34,027 nt of DNA. It comes from an uncultured Alphaproteobacteria bacterium (lineage in GTDB: Bacteria > Pseudomonadota > Alphaproteobacteria > Geminicoccales > Geminicoccaceae). The stretch covers positions 1 through 34,027 of the forward strand of contig CADEGR010000039.1 in assembly GCA_902826935.1 (NCBI GenBank). The letters run 5' to 3'. Below are positions 14,563 through 24,503 of the stretch, piece after piece. The translations under genes and the position numbers were made by a program. Under the pieces are notes generated by a model. The model did not search any database. It was not told the DNA's origin and worked only from the letters and a program-made list of their open reading frames with translations. Numbering within the stretch: position 1 is the stretch's first letter; every line of letters starts with the position of its first letter.

Positions 14563-15545
14563 GTCGGCGGATAGAGCCCGAGGCTGCGGCCGAGCTGCTG
14601 GGTCAAGGCCAGCACGATGTCGAGGGTCGGCGTCGGCTCGCCGACGATCCGGCCCATCTCCTGCACCGCCGTCACCAGGGCATCCAGCTCCAAAGGCCGG
14701 CCGCGCTCCAGGTCCTGCAGCATCGAGGTGCGATGGGCGCCGACCTTGGCGGCGCCATCGATCCGCCGCTCCAGGCTGACCCGGAAGCTGGCGCCGAGCT
14801 TGTGCGCGATCGCCGCTCCTTCGGTCATCATCCCGGTCGCGATCGCGCGCGTGCCGGGCTCGGTCGCGATCACGTCCAGGGTCGCCCGGGTCAGGGCGCT
14901 GATCGGATTGAAGCAGAGGTTGCCCCACAGCTTCAGCCACAGCTCGCTGCGGATGTCCTCCAGCACCGGCGCCTTGAAGCCGGCCTGCTCGAGCACGGCG
15001 GACAAGGCCAAGACCCGCTCCGAATGGCTGCCATCCGGCTCGCCGAGCGCGAACTTGTCGCCGTAGATATGCTTGATCAAGCCCGGCTCGACGATCTCGG
15101 TCGCCGGATAGACCGAGCAGCCGATCGCGCGCGCGCCACCGATCAGCCGCATCTGGCGCTGGCCGGGATCGACCGAGTCCAGGCTGAGCCCGGCATAGGG
15201 CCCATCCAGGCCGTGGAAGTACCACCAGGGCACGCCGTTCTGGCAGGTCAGCACCGCTGAGCGCGGTCCGAGCAGGGGCAGGAGCGCCTCGGTCGCCTGC
15301 CAGGCCTGGTGCGCCTTCAGGGTGTTGATCACCACGTCCTGCGGGCCGAGGCTACCGGGATCGTCGGTCGCCTCGACCCGGACGGTGCGACGGGCCTCGC
15401 CCTGGACCAAGGTCAGGCCGTGGCTGCGCATCGCCGCCAGATGGGCGCCGCGCGCGATCAAGGTCAGCTCGACCTCCTTGACCTCGGCCAGGCCGACGGC
15501 GAGATAGCCGCCGATGGCACCGGCCCCGTAGATGCAAATCTTCAT
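14559..15545 (-). CDS. 2-dehydropantoate 2-reductase-family dehydrogenase (PanE/ApbA-like)
   Basis: A 328-residue NAD(P)-dependent dehydrogenase. The N-terminal Rossmann motif GAGAIGG is at about 7-13, and the C-terminal helical domain includes 'ELWLKLWGNLCFNPISALTRAT' and 'RTSMLQDLERGRPLELDALV', both typical of the ketopantoate reductase family. The substrate loop reads 'CQNGVPWWYFHGLDG', a signature of a PanE-like paralogue group, so the pantothenate step itself is not assured. The start has GAGGAG five bases before the ATG. It is divergent from the LysR gene, a common regulator/enzyme pairing, and converges on the TadD-like gene with stops sharing a CTAG. It is probably unrelated to secretion. 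Confidence 0.88.
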   Translation of the reverse strand: MKICIYGAGAIGGYLAVGLAEVKEVELTLIARGAHLAAMRSHGLTLVQGEARRTVRVEATDDPGSLGPQDVVINTLKAHQAWQATEALLPLLGPRSAVLTCQNGVPWWYFHGLDGPYAGLSLDSVDPGQRQMRLIGGARAIGCSVYPATEIVEPGLIKHIYGDKFALGEPDGSHSERVLALSAVLEQAGFKAPVLEDIRSELWLKLWGNLCFNPISALTRATLDVIATEPGTRAIATGMMTEGAAIAHKLGASFRVSLERRIDGAAKVGAHRTSMLQDLERGRPLELDALVTAVQEMGRIVGEPTPTLDIVLALTQQLGRSLGLYPPT

Positions 15546-15692
15546 GGGGTCTCCTCGGTCCGGGCAAGACCTGGCAGGGGGTGCGCCGGGCGCGCCTTGG
15601 CCGCTCCCTGGCTGGCGCGCAGCCCCTTATCAAAAAGGGGATCGCGCCGATCGTAAATGCGCATTAGGCTGATTGAGACATAAGGAAAGATC
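15546..15692. promoter_or_regulatory. Divergent panE-like / lysR regulatory region
   Basis: This 147-base gap carries two symmetric elements: the 10-bp palindrome AATGCGCATT (15656-15665), 28 bases before the LysR ATG, and CCCCTT...AAGGGG (15623-15640). LysR-type proteins usually bind such a divergent region and control both their own gene and the neighbour. A good AAGGAAAG ribosome-binding site precedes the LysR start. I cannot pick a clear -35/-10 pair. Confidence 0.4.
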
Positions 15693-16652
15693 ATGCTTAA
15701 GCTGCGCGACCGCCTGCCGCCGCCCAACAGCCTGGTGGTCTTCGAGGCGGCCGCGCGCCATCTTAGCTTCACCCGCGCCGCGAGCGAGCTGGGCGTGACC
15801 CAGGCTGCGGTCAGCCGGCAGATCCGGATCCTCGAGGACCATATCGGCGCCAGCCTGTTCGAGCGCGGCCACCGTGCCTTGCTGCTGACCGCGATCGGCC
15901 AGCGCCTGCACCGGGCGGTCACGATCGGCCTTGAGCATATCGCCCATGCCAGCGCCGAGGTCCGCCAGGAGCACAGCCGGGGCGTGGTCACGATCGCCAG
16001 CAGCGTCACCTTCGCCGCCTACTGGCTGATGGCCCGGGTCGCCCAGTTCCGCGCGATCCGGCCGGACATCGATCTGCGCCTGGTGGCGACCGCGCGCAGC
16101 CGCGATCTGGCCGGCAGCCAGGTCGACCTCACGATCCGCTATGGCCGCGGCCAGTGGCCCGACGTGGTCGCCCATCCGATGTTCGACAACGACATCCTGC
16201 CGGTCTGCTCGCCCGGCTATCTGGCCGCGCATGGACCGATCCGGCAGCCGGGCGATCTCCTCAATCAGATCCTGCTCCATCTGTCGGCGTTCGACCGCAA
16301 TTGGGTGACCTGGGAAACCTGGCTGCGCTCCTTCGGGGTCGAGCAGCCGCCGAGCCGCAGCGGCCTTTATTTTGACCATTACATGGTGCTGCTCCAGGCG
16401 GCGCTCGCCGGCCACGGCATCGCTTTATGCGGCGGCCGGCTGGCCGAAGATTTCCTGGCGCGCGGCGAGCTGGTCCGGCCGATCGACGCGGCGCTGCGCT
16501 CCGATTACGCCTTCTATCTGCTGCACCATGCCGAGCGCAGCCTGCATCCCAACGCGCTGCGCTTTCGCGACTGGCTGCTGCAGGCGGCGCGTCACCCGGG
16601 CCAGGCGAACCAGCCGCCGGCCGCCGCCATGGTGGCCAGGCTCAGTAGCTGA
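15693..16652 (+). CDS. LysR-type regulator, GcvA-like
   Basis: A 319-residue LysR-type transcriptional regulator. The N-terminal winged HTH (about 12-70) reads 'PPPNSLVVFEAAARHLSFTRAASELGVTQAAVSRQIRILEDHIGASLFERGHRALLLT', very close to GcvA-type regulators. The C-terminal substrate-binding domain includes 'VDLTIRYGRGQWPDV' and 'GHGIALCGGRLAEDFLARGELVRP'. The divergent dehydrogenase is the most likely target. It could also affect the adjacent secretion genes, but nothing in the sequence shows that. Its 3' end overlaps the convergent CpaD-like gene by 11 bases. Confidence 0.93.
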   Translation: MLKLRDRLPPPNSLVVFEAAARHLSFTRAASELGVTQAAVSRQIRILEDHIGASLFERGHRALLLTAIGQRLHRAVTIGLEHIAHASAEVRQEHSRGVVTIASSVTFAAYWLMARVAQFRAIRPDIDLRLVATARSRDLAGSQVDLTIRYGRGQWPDVVAHPMFDNDILPVCSPGYLAAHGPIRQPGDLLNQILLHLSAFDRNWVTWETWLRSFGVEQPPSRSGLYFDHYMVLLQAALAGHGIALCGGRLAEDFLARGELVRPIDAALRSDYAFYLLHHAERSLHPNALRFRDWLLQAARHPGQANQPPAAAMVARLSS

Positions 16653-17316
16653 CCGGCTGGCTGGCGCTGGCGGCGCCGCCGCCCGGCACCGCCGGCGGCA
16701 GCTCGCCGGGCCCGCTCGCCGGCTGCTCCGGGCGCCGATCCAGATAGCGCTCGATCGCCGCCGCGGCAGCCGCACCCGAGGCGGGCCCCATGCTCCGGCC
16801 CTCGATCAGGTCGCGCTGGTCTTCGGCCATCTCGACCGCGGTCAGCCCGGTGGTGCAGCCGGACGGCGCCAGGCCCTGGTCCGGCCATTGATCGTCCTGC
16901 AGGCAGGCGGTTGGCAGCAGGACCTCGCGCTGCAGGGTCACCGTGACCGCATTGGCGGCGCTCGCAGGCGCGGCGCCGCCATCCATCGCCTCGACGCCGA
17001 GCTGGGCCAGGCTGTCGGCCACCGCGGCCTTGCGCGCGGCCGCCTGCGGGCCGGCGGCGCGCAAGCTCACGGCACCCTGGCGGTCCGGATCGACCTCGGC
17101 GAGGAAGCTCGCCAGCGCCTCGAAATTGCCCTGGTCCAGCTGGGTGCCGGGGCCGATGAAGGCGACCTGATGGCTAAGCTCGATCGGCTCGCGCACGAAC
17201 CGGTCCGAGTGCGTCTCCGGCGGCGTGAACGGCGCCATGCAAGCGGCGAGCGAGCCCGCCAGGAGGAGCGCGCCAAGGTGCTGCAGGGCGGTGCCCCGGC
17301 GGGCAGGCTGCGACAT
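16642..17316 (-). CDS. CpaD-like pilus/secretin-associated lipoprotein
   Basis: A 224-residue protein starting at the ATG at 17316, which has GGGAGG nine bases upstream (the frame opens earlier). It has a lipoprotein signal ('LGALLLAGSLAAC', Cys26). Then comes an OmpA-like 'ALASFLAEVDPDRQGAVSLRAAGPQAAARKAAVADSLAQLGV' and the CpaD-family block 'PSGCTTGLTAVEMAEDQRDLIEGR', which parallels 'GCATxxNLAAMVADPxDLvxgR' of CpaD. CpaD proteins work with the CpaC/RcpA secretin of Tad pili. The gene follows the secretin gene by 26 bases in the same C-D order as in Tad operons. The C-terminal about 50 residues are Pro/Gly-rich. Confidence 0.8.
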   Translation of the reverse strand: MSQPARRGTALQHLGALLLAGSLAACMAPFTPPETHSDRFVREPIELSHQVAFIGPGTQLDQGNFEALASFLAEVDPDRQGAVSLRAAGPQAAARKAAVADSLAQLGVEAMDGGAAPASAANAVTVTLQREVLLPTACLQDDQWPDQGLAPSGCTTGLTAVEMAEDQRDLIEGRSMGPASGAAAAAAIERYLDRRPEQPASGPGELPPAVPGGGAASASQPVSY

Positions 17317-17342
17317 GGAACAGGGCCTCCCGGGCCGGCAGC

Positions 17343-19598
17343 TCAATTGACGATGAAGCCGGCACCCGAGCCGCGCCCGCTGGGCGGGGTGCCGGGGCTC
17401 AGGCGCTCGTTAGGCAAGGCGAGGTTGTGCTGGCTGGTCGGGCGCACCAGGACCGGCGTGATCAGGATCACCAGCTCCGTCTCCTTGCGCTGGTAGCGGC
17501 GCGACTTGAACAGCTGGCCCAGGACCGGCACCTCGGCCAGGCCGGGAAACTTGTCGAGGTCGGTGGTCAGGTTGCGGCTGAACAGGCCGGCAATCGCGAA
17601 GGTCTGGCCGCTCGCCAGCTCGACCGTGGTCTCGGCGCGCCGCACTAGGAAGGCCGGAATCTCGAAATCGTCGATCCGGATGCCGCCATTGGTCAGGAGA
17701 TCACTGACCTCGGGCCGGACCCGGAGATTGATCCGGTCGCCCGGCAGCAGGGTCGGCACGAAGTCGAGCGAGACGCCGAACGGCTTGTACTCGATGGTGA
17801 TGGTGTCGCGATCCTGCGGCACCGGGATCGGCACCTCGCCGCCGGCCAGGAAGGTCGCGGTCTCGCCGTTGATCGCGGTCAGGTTCGGCTCGGCCAGGAT
17901 GCTGACCACATTCTCCCGCTGCAGGGCGTCGAGCAGCAGATCGATGTTGAAGTCGCCGAACTCGCCGCTGCCGAAGATCGTGCCGGCCGTCTCGGCGGCG
18001 TTGAAGTCGCCGATGCCCGGCAGGCCGGGCACGCCGCCTGGCAGGAAGGCCGAGCCGCTGGCGATGCCGAACAGGAAATCGCCAGTGTTGATCAGGCTCT
18101 GCAGGTTGATCCCGAGGCGCTGCAGGTCGCTGCGCGAGACCTCGGCGAAGCGGACCCGGATATTGACCTGCTGCGAGCCTGGAATGACGGTGTTGTTGAG
18201 CGCCGGCTGGGCCCGGTTCGCGGCCAGCTGCTTGGTCAGCGCCGCCAGCTCGACCGCCTCGCCCGGGTCGCGCACCACGCCGTTCGCGACCACCCGGTCG
18301 CCGGCATAGCCGAGCGTCGCCTGGCTGTCCGGCCGCAGGCTCTGCAGCTGCGCCTGCGCCGCCTGGGCATCGGGCACCACCGTCAGGTCGATCGAGGCGA
18401 CCACCTTCTCCTTCTTGGTGATGCAGAACACGTTGGTCCGGCCGGTCTGGTTGCCGAACACGTAGAGCAGGCGCGGCGACACCGCCTTGACGTCGGCGAC
18501 ATTGGGGTCGGCCACCATGATGTTGCTGACCGACTGCTCGAGCCGGATCAGCTGGCCGGTGCCGGCCGCCAGGGTCATGACCTGGGTCGGCGCCTCGACC
18601 ATGGCGAGCGGCGGCTCGGCCGAGCGCGTGCGCGCCGGCCGCGCCGCCTTGGCGACCTCGGCGCTGGCGGCCGGCGCCTCCAGCACGGTCAGGTGCAGCC
18701 GCGCCTCGGCGACATTCCCCTCATCGACCGCGCGGAAGGTCGCGACCACCTCCTCGATCGAGCTGAACCCGATCGGGGTCAGGCCGGTGCTCTCGAGCTT
18801 GGCCGGCAGCGCCGGCTTCTTGGCGGCTGGCGTCGCCAGGCAGGCGACCTGCTCGTCCTTGCCGGGCCGGTCCAGGATGATGTCGAAGCCGGCGCCGGTG
18901 GTCGGGATGCGCACGCCCTTGCTGGCGGCGACCAGCGAATCCGGTTGGAACCGGTTGGGGAAGATCTGCGCCACCTGATGGGCGCCGTCCTCGTAGTAGC
19001 AATAGACATGGGCGTCCGCGCTCGGGATCACGGTGATCACCAGGGCGTCATTGAGCTTGAAGGTGCCATCCTGGCCCTGGGCGGTGCCGAGCATCAGCCG
19101 GAGCGGTGCGTCGACCACCACCGAGCGCTTCTTCAGTGCGCGGCTCGGGCTCTCATCGGCCAGGCCAGGGGCCAGCTGCGCGGTCTGGACGCTGTCCAGG
19201 GCCGGCGGCGGCTCGGAGCTGTGCAGCTTGACGTCGTAATGGGGCAAGGCCGCGGCCAGCGTGACATCGCGCCAGGCGCGCGGTGCCGGCGGCGAGGGCA
19301 CGGGAGCCTTCGGCGCCAGGCGCGCGGTCGCCGTCTGGCCCGTTGGCGCGGAGGCCTTGCTGGCGGCAGCCTTGGCTGGGGCGGCAGGCGCGGCGGCCGC
19401 CGGCGCGTCGCTCGGCAGCGTCTCCGTCAGGCGGCGCATCAGGGTCTGCGCCGGCAGCAACGCCGCGTCGGCGCCATTGGCCACGGCGGACGGCTGCTCG
19501 GCGCCCGCCAAGTTGGGGAGGCCGACGCCGCCGACGAGCAGGATGCCAAGCCAAATCGCTGCGGCGTCGTGTCGAAATCGGCGATCCGCCTTCGGCAT
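17343..19598 (-). CDS. CpaC/RcpA-type secretin with DUF4384-like module (possible SctC2)
   Basis: I choose the ATG at 19598 (751 residues; a TTG 72 bases upstream is possible). Domains: a signal peptide (about 12-35); an Ala/Pro/Lys-rich region (40-150); a DUF4384-like block (about 185-255) with 'DAHVYCYYEDGAHQVAQIFPNRFQPDSL'; a CpaC-type N-domain (about 335-405; 'LIRLEQSVSNIMVADPNVADVKAVSPRLLYVFG'); a BON-like stretch; and the secretin pore domain (about 468-715) with 'VNIRVRFAEVSRSDLQRLGI', 'NVVSILAEPNLTAINGETATFLAGGEVPIPV' and 'FPGLAEVPVLGQLFKSRRYQRKETELVILITPVLVRP'. It forms an outer-membrane channel. Since sctC1 has no pore domain, this gene may supply it, as RhcC2 does in rhizobia; alternatively it serves a Tad pilus whose other genes are not here. 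Confidence 0.88.
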   Translation of the reverse strand: MPKADRRFRHDAAAIWLGILLVGGVGLPNLAGAEQPSAVANGADAALLPAQTLMRRLTETLPSDAPAAAAPAAPAKAAASKASAPTGQTATARLAPKAPVPSPPAPRAWRDVTLAAALPHYDVKLHSSEPPPALDSVQTAQLAPGLADESPSRALKKRSVVVDAPLRLMLGTAQGQDGTFKLNDALVITVIPSADAHVYCYYEDGAHQVAQIFPNRFQPDSLVAASKGVRIPTTGAGFDIILDRPGKDEQVACLATPAAKKPALPAKLESTGLTPIGFSSIEEVVATFRAVDEGNVAEARLHLTVLEAPAASAEVAKAARPARTRSAEPPLAMVEAPTQVMTLAAGTGQLIRLEQSVSNIMVADPNVADVKAVSPRLLYVFGNQTGRTNVFCITKKEKVVASIDLTVVPDAQAAQAQLQSLRPDSQATLGYAGDRVVANGVVRDPGEAVELAALTKQLAANRAQPALNNTVIPGSQQVNIRVRFAEVSRSDLQRLGINLQSLINTGDFLFGIASGSAFLPGGVPGLPGIGDFNAAETAGTIFGSGEFGDFNIDLLLDALQRENVVSILAEPNLTAINGETATFLAGGEVPIPVPQDRDTITIEYKPFGVSLDFVPTLLPGDRINLRVRPEVSDLLTNGGIRIDDFEIPAFLVRRAETTVELASGQTFAIAGLFSRNLTTDLDKFPGLAEVPVLGQLFKSRRYQRKETELVILITPVLVRPTSQHNLALPNERLSPGTPPSGRGSGAGFIVN

Positions 19599-19865
19599 CC
19601 CTTGTCCCACCCTTGTTATTTCTATCGTTGTTGCTGGCTCGGCCTGTCGGCTCAGGCAGTTACCAGGCAAACTATCGCCACTTGATAAACAGCTGACGGT
19701 GCGTTTGCATTCGTTCAGCTAGCCAGATTATGCAATTTTTTTGCCTATTCTCGCAATCTTCTGGTGATGGCAGCGGCCAGCGCCCTCTTGACCACAGCCG
19801 CCAATGGGGAAATGCAGAGCGATTGGGCGGTCCCGCCGGGCCGCCGCGCAGCGGGAGATCGACCG
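19599..19865. other. Divergent intergenic region, secretin operon / TAXI gene
   Basis: This 267-base gap is AT-rich around 19676-19760. It contains a promoter-like pair facing the secretin gene (see separate entry) and the 6-bp inverted repeat TTGCAT (19705-19710) / ATGCAA (19730-19735), which may be chance. I see no coding sequence. No good promoter facing the TAXI gene could be picked. Confidence 0.5.
19727..19756 (-). promoter_or_regulatory. Candidate promoter of the secretin-cpaD-like operon
   Basis: On the minus strand TTGCGA (19756-19751) and CATAAT (19732-19727, five of six consensus bases) are 18 bases apart, with a run of seven A in the spacer. The leader before the chosen ATG would be about 120 bases. 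Confidence 0.4.
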
Positions 19866-20864
19866 ATGGCGCGTGCTCGACCTGGCCAGCACCGACCTCT
19901 CTGGCTGGCTGCCACACTGGCCTTTGGCCTGCTCGCCGGCCTGCCCGCCAGCCATGCCGACATGGCGGCCGCGCGCCAGCGGATCAGCCAGAACACGATC
20001 GACTTGCTGGGCGACGGCCTGGGCAGCACCAGCCTGCAGATGGCGACCGAGCTGGCCCAGGTGATGGAGCAAGGCGGCTCCTTGCGGATCGTGCCGATGG
20101 TCGGCAAGGGCTCGGTCCAGGCGGTCGAGGATGCGCTGCTCATGAACGGAGTCGACGTCGCGGTGATCCAGGCCGACGTGCTCGCGGTCTACCGGCAGCA
20201 GGGCGTGCTGCCGCGGCTGGACCGCCAGCTGCGCCAGATCGCCAAGCTGGCCGACGAGGAGCTGCACATCCTGGCCGGACGCGGCATCGCGAGCATCGAC
20301 GATCTGGCCGGCAAGCGGGTCAATCTCGGGCCGGCCGCGAGCGGCACGTTCATTCTGGCGAGCCGGCTGCTCGGCACGCTCGGCATCTCGGTCGAAGTGC
20401 AGACGGAGCCCTTCGGCCAGGCGCTCGAGCAGCTGCGGGCCGGCCGGATCGATGCCTGGTGCTGGGTAGCAGGCGCACCCAATCCGCTGGTCGCCGGCCT
20501 GGCCAAGGACAGCGAGCTCCATCTGGTGCCGATCCCGAGCCACCGGGTGCCCGCCGGCTACCAGACCGCGCGGTTGAGCGATGACGACTACCCGAACCTG
20601 CTCTCGGCCGGCCGGGCGGTGACCACCATGGCCGTGCCGGTGGTGCTGGCCTCCTACAACTTCCGGCCCGAGAACCCGCGCCGGCAGAAGATCGACCGGT
20701 TCATCGGCCGGCTGGAAGAGGTGCTGCCGACGCTGCAGGGCGGCGGCTTCCATCCGAAATGGGCCGACGCGGATCTCAAGGCCTTGCAGCCGGGCTGGCG
20801 GTCGTTCCGGCGCGGCCTCAAGCCGGCGCCGGCGCCCGCCGGCAAGCCCGCCAACGCCTCCTAG
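19866..20864 (+). CDS. TAXI-family TRAP transporter solute-binding protein (orphan)
   Basis: A 332-residue exported binding protein from the ATG at 19866, which has GGGAG eight bases upstream; the frame is open further back. It has a signal peptide (about 1-31, 'LWLAATLAFGLLAGLPASHA'). Family patterns include 'MATELAQVMEQGGSLRIVPMVGKGSVQAVEDALLMNGVDVAVIQADVL', 'LHILAGRGIASIDDLAGKRVNLGPAASGTFILASRLL' and 'LRAGRIDAWCWVAGAPNPLV'. TAXI proteins deliver organic acids or amino acids to a TRAP membrane subunit, but no such gene is near. It is divergent from the secretin gene, so co-regulation is possible. The ligand is unknown. Confidence 0.85.
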   Translation: MARARPGQHRPLWLAATLAFGLLAGLPASHADMAAARQRISQNTIDLLGDGLGSTSLQMATELAQVMEQGGSLRIVPMVGKGSVQAVEDALLMNGVDVAVIQADVLAVYRQQGVLPRLDRQLRQIAKLADEELHILAGRGIASIDDLAGKRVNLGPAASGTFILASRLLGTLGISVEVQTEPFGQALEQLRAGRIDAWCWVAGAPNPLVAGLAKDSELHLVPIPSHRVPAGYQTARLSDDDYPNLLSAGRAVTTMAVPVVLASYNFRPENPRRQKIDRFIGRLEEVLPTLQGGGFHPKWADADLKALQPGWRSFRRGLKPAPAPAGKPANAS

Positions 20865-20927
20865 CGGGCTCGACGGCGCGCACGCGAGGGGCCATCCTGG
20901 CGGCGATGGCGGTCGAGGATGCAGACA

Positions 20928-21405
20928 ATGGCGACCACCTGCCTGCTGGATGAGCTCGCGATCGGCGACGCCCGGCTGCCGGAGGATCTCCCCGCGGTGC
21001 GGCGCCTGCTGCGCGCCTATGCCGACTGGCTGCAGGTCGAGACCTGCCTCGTGGGGTTCGAGCGAGAGCTGGCCGAGCTGCCAGGCGCCCATGCGCCGCC
21101 GGCTGGCCGGCTGCTGCTGGCCAAGGTGGCTGGCGAGGCGGTCGGGATCGCCTGCCTCCGGCCGCTGGCGCCGGGCATCGGCGAGCTGCGCCGGCTCTGG
21201 GTCGAACCCGGCTGGGCCGGCCGCGGCATCGGCCGCCGGCTGACCGAAGCCGCGCTCGGGGCGGCCCGGCAGATCGGCTATCGCAGCCTCAGGCTGGACA
21301 CGATCCCGGCCCGCATGCCGGCGGCCGCAGCGCTCTACCGGGCACTCGGCTGCCGCCCGCTCGGCCCGCTCAGCGCCGCCGGTGTCGAGACGCTCGAGCT
21401 GCCGC

Positions 21406-21419
<14 letters not shown>
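20928..21419 (+). CDS. GNAT-family N-acetyltransferase
   Basis: A 163-residue acetyltransferase. The acetyl-CoA-binding motif A is clear: '[39 protein letters not shown]', with the R-G-x-G-R/I-G-R pattern at about 100-106. A C-terminal '[15 protein letters not shown]' follows, as in single-domain GNAT proteins. I prefer the ATG at 20928 because GAGG lies nine bases upstream; an ATG at 20919 is too close to that site. The substrate cannot be told from the sequence. It overlaps the convergent ettA gene by 14 bases. Confidence 0.9.
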
Positions 21420-23088
<1,669 letters not shown>

Positions 23089-23180
23089 GCAAAACTCCCG
23101 GCTTAGGCGCGGGAGGGTGATAGCAGACCTGGCAGCGGAACTGAAGCGCGCGGCGGCCGGGACGGCTCTGCCGGCTGCGC

Positions 23181-23600
23181 TCAAGGCTCGGTGAAGCCCA
23201 GGGCGCGCACGGTCAGCTCGCCGGCTTCGGGCGCCCGGCTGAAGAACAGGCCGCCGGTCATCTCGGAGCGGGCCGGCAGCAGATCGAGGGTGATCTCGGC
23301 CCGCTCGGCCGGGCCGGCAGCGCCCACCAGGACGCCCTCGATCGGGATCTGGGCGGCCGGCGTGTCGCCGTCATTATAGGCGGTGAACGCGACCAGAAAG
23401 CCGGTTGCCACCGGCACCGCGGCGGCCGGCTCGACCCGGACCGCGGGCGGCGTCTGGTCGCGGGTCTGGCTGTGCTGGATCAGGAAGCCGAGCGTGGCCA
23501 GGACCAGGCCCGCGCCGAGTCCCGCCACCAGCCATTCCAGGAGCGGCGTGTGGGCCCGCGGCTGCCCAGCGCGCGCCTCGTCAGTCTGATCCTCGGCCAT
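23181..23600 (-). CDS. TIGR02588-like single-pass membrane protein
   Basis: A 139-residue protein with one transmembrane helix (about 22-41, '[21 protein letters not shown]') and a periplasmic beta-rich domain ('[40 protein letters not shown]'). It matches my recollection of the TIGR02588 family, regularly found next to TIGR02587 proteins, as here. No function is established. It lies 18 bases after the upstream partner gene and about 90 bases before ettA. Confidence 0.75.
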   Translation of the reverse strand: MAEDQTDEARAGQPRAHTPLLEWLVAGLGAGLVLATLGFLIQHSQTRDQTPPAVRVEPAAAVPVATGFLVAFTAYNDGDTPAAQIPIEGVLVGAAGPAERAEITLDLLPARSEMTGGLFFSRAPEAGELTVRALGFTEP

Positions 23601-23618
23601 CCCGGTCAGCCGCCTCCA

Positions 23619-24503
23619 TCACAAAATGAGCCGCGCCGCGGCGGCGCCTAGGGCGGCCGGCCAGCCCAGGACCACGACCCGGATCAGCTGCTCGCCGAAC
23701 GCGATGCCATCGCATCGGCCGAAGGTCCAGAGCACGTAGTAGGCGACCAGGAGCGCCAAGGCATAGGCGACCACGGTCAGCCGCAGGAACTCGCTCCAGC
23801 CCGAAACCCCTTCCGGCATCGTGGTTTGGCCGCGGAACTCCACGGCGTAGACGAAGCCATGCATCATGAGCAGGGAGACCAGGCACAGGATCAGCGCATG
23901 CCAGACGGTCATGGTCGAGGCGAGCAGCAGGATCTCCTCGGTCGGCGCGATGTTGAAGGCCAGGAACAGGGCGCCGATCCCGGCCAGGAACACCTCGCCG
24001 CCATAGCTGTCGCGCCTAACCTCTTCCGTGCGCTCCTCGCTTTGCTGACCCAGCTGGCTGCGCGCCAGCATCGCGCCGATCGCCGCTGGCACCGCCTGGA
24101 TCGCGACCATGCCGACCACCTTGTCGAGGGAGTCGCCAAGGGTCAGCTGGTTGAACAGCAAGAGGCCCAGCGCCGCGGCGACGAAGCCCACCGCATAGGC
24201 GATGCAGGCGCTGAGCACGCAGTCCTTCAAGCGGACCGTCGCCTCGAAGCCGGCGTAGTAGGCCAGGACCGCCAGCACCGGGAACATCAGCGCCACGAAC
24301 AAGGCGAGCCGCCAGGGCTGCATCACGAAGCCCAGATGCCACATCTCCTGGGTCATCAGGATCGGCAGGCCGAAGACCAAGGCGCCGCCGAAGGCGCGCG
24401 CCAGCGCGATCGCGAAGTCGCGCAGCGGCGGCCGGGCGGGGCTGGCGGCGGCGGTCAAGGCGCTGCTCGAAGGCCGGCTACGGCTTGGCCGCGAACCGGC
24501 CAT
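23619..24503 (-). CDS. TIGR02587-like polytopic inner-membrane protein
   Basis: An approximately 294-residue multi-pass membrane protein with about seven or eight hydrophobic helices. The start of the family block 'ALARAFGGALVFGLPILMTQEMWHLGF' and 'YGGEVFLAGIGALFLAFNIAPTEEILLLAS' match the TIGR02587/DUF2391 family, of unknown function. I use the ATG at 24503, overlapping the previous stop by 26 bases; a TTG at 24458, closer to the usual family start, would give a protein 15 residues shorter. It forms an operon with the lipoprotein upstream and the TIGR02588-like gene downstream. Confidence 0.78.
   Translation of the reverse strand: MAGSRPSRSRPSSSALTAAASPARPPLRDFAIALARAFGGALVFGLPILMTQEMWHLGFVMQPWRLALFVALMFPVLAVLAYYAGFEATVRLKDCVLSACIAYAVGFVAAALGLLLFNQLTLGDSLDKVVGMVAIQAVPAAIGAMLARSQLGQQSEERTEEVRRDSYGGEVFLAGIGALFLAFNIAPTEEILLLASTMTVWHALILCLVSLLMMHGFVYAVEFRGQTTMPEGVSGWSEFLRLTVVAYALALLVAYYVLWTFGRCDGIAFGEQLIRVVVLGWPAALGAAAARLIL

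Noticed and set aside
14559-16652. A mobile insertion splitting the injectisome from its secretin
   Set aside because: The dehydrogenase and LysR genes have the same composition as their neighbours, and no repeats, integrase or transposase are visible.
19680-19708. A tts-box-like string on the minus strand before the secretin gene ('GTCAGCTGTTTATC')
   Set aside because: Only the first few bases resemble the rhizobial tts box and no TtsI regulator gene is seen; too weak to call.
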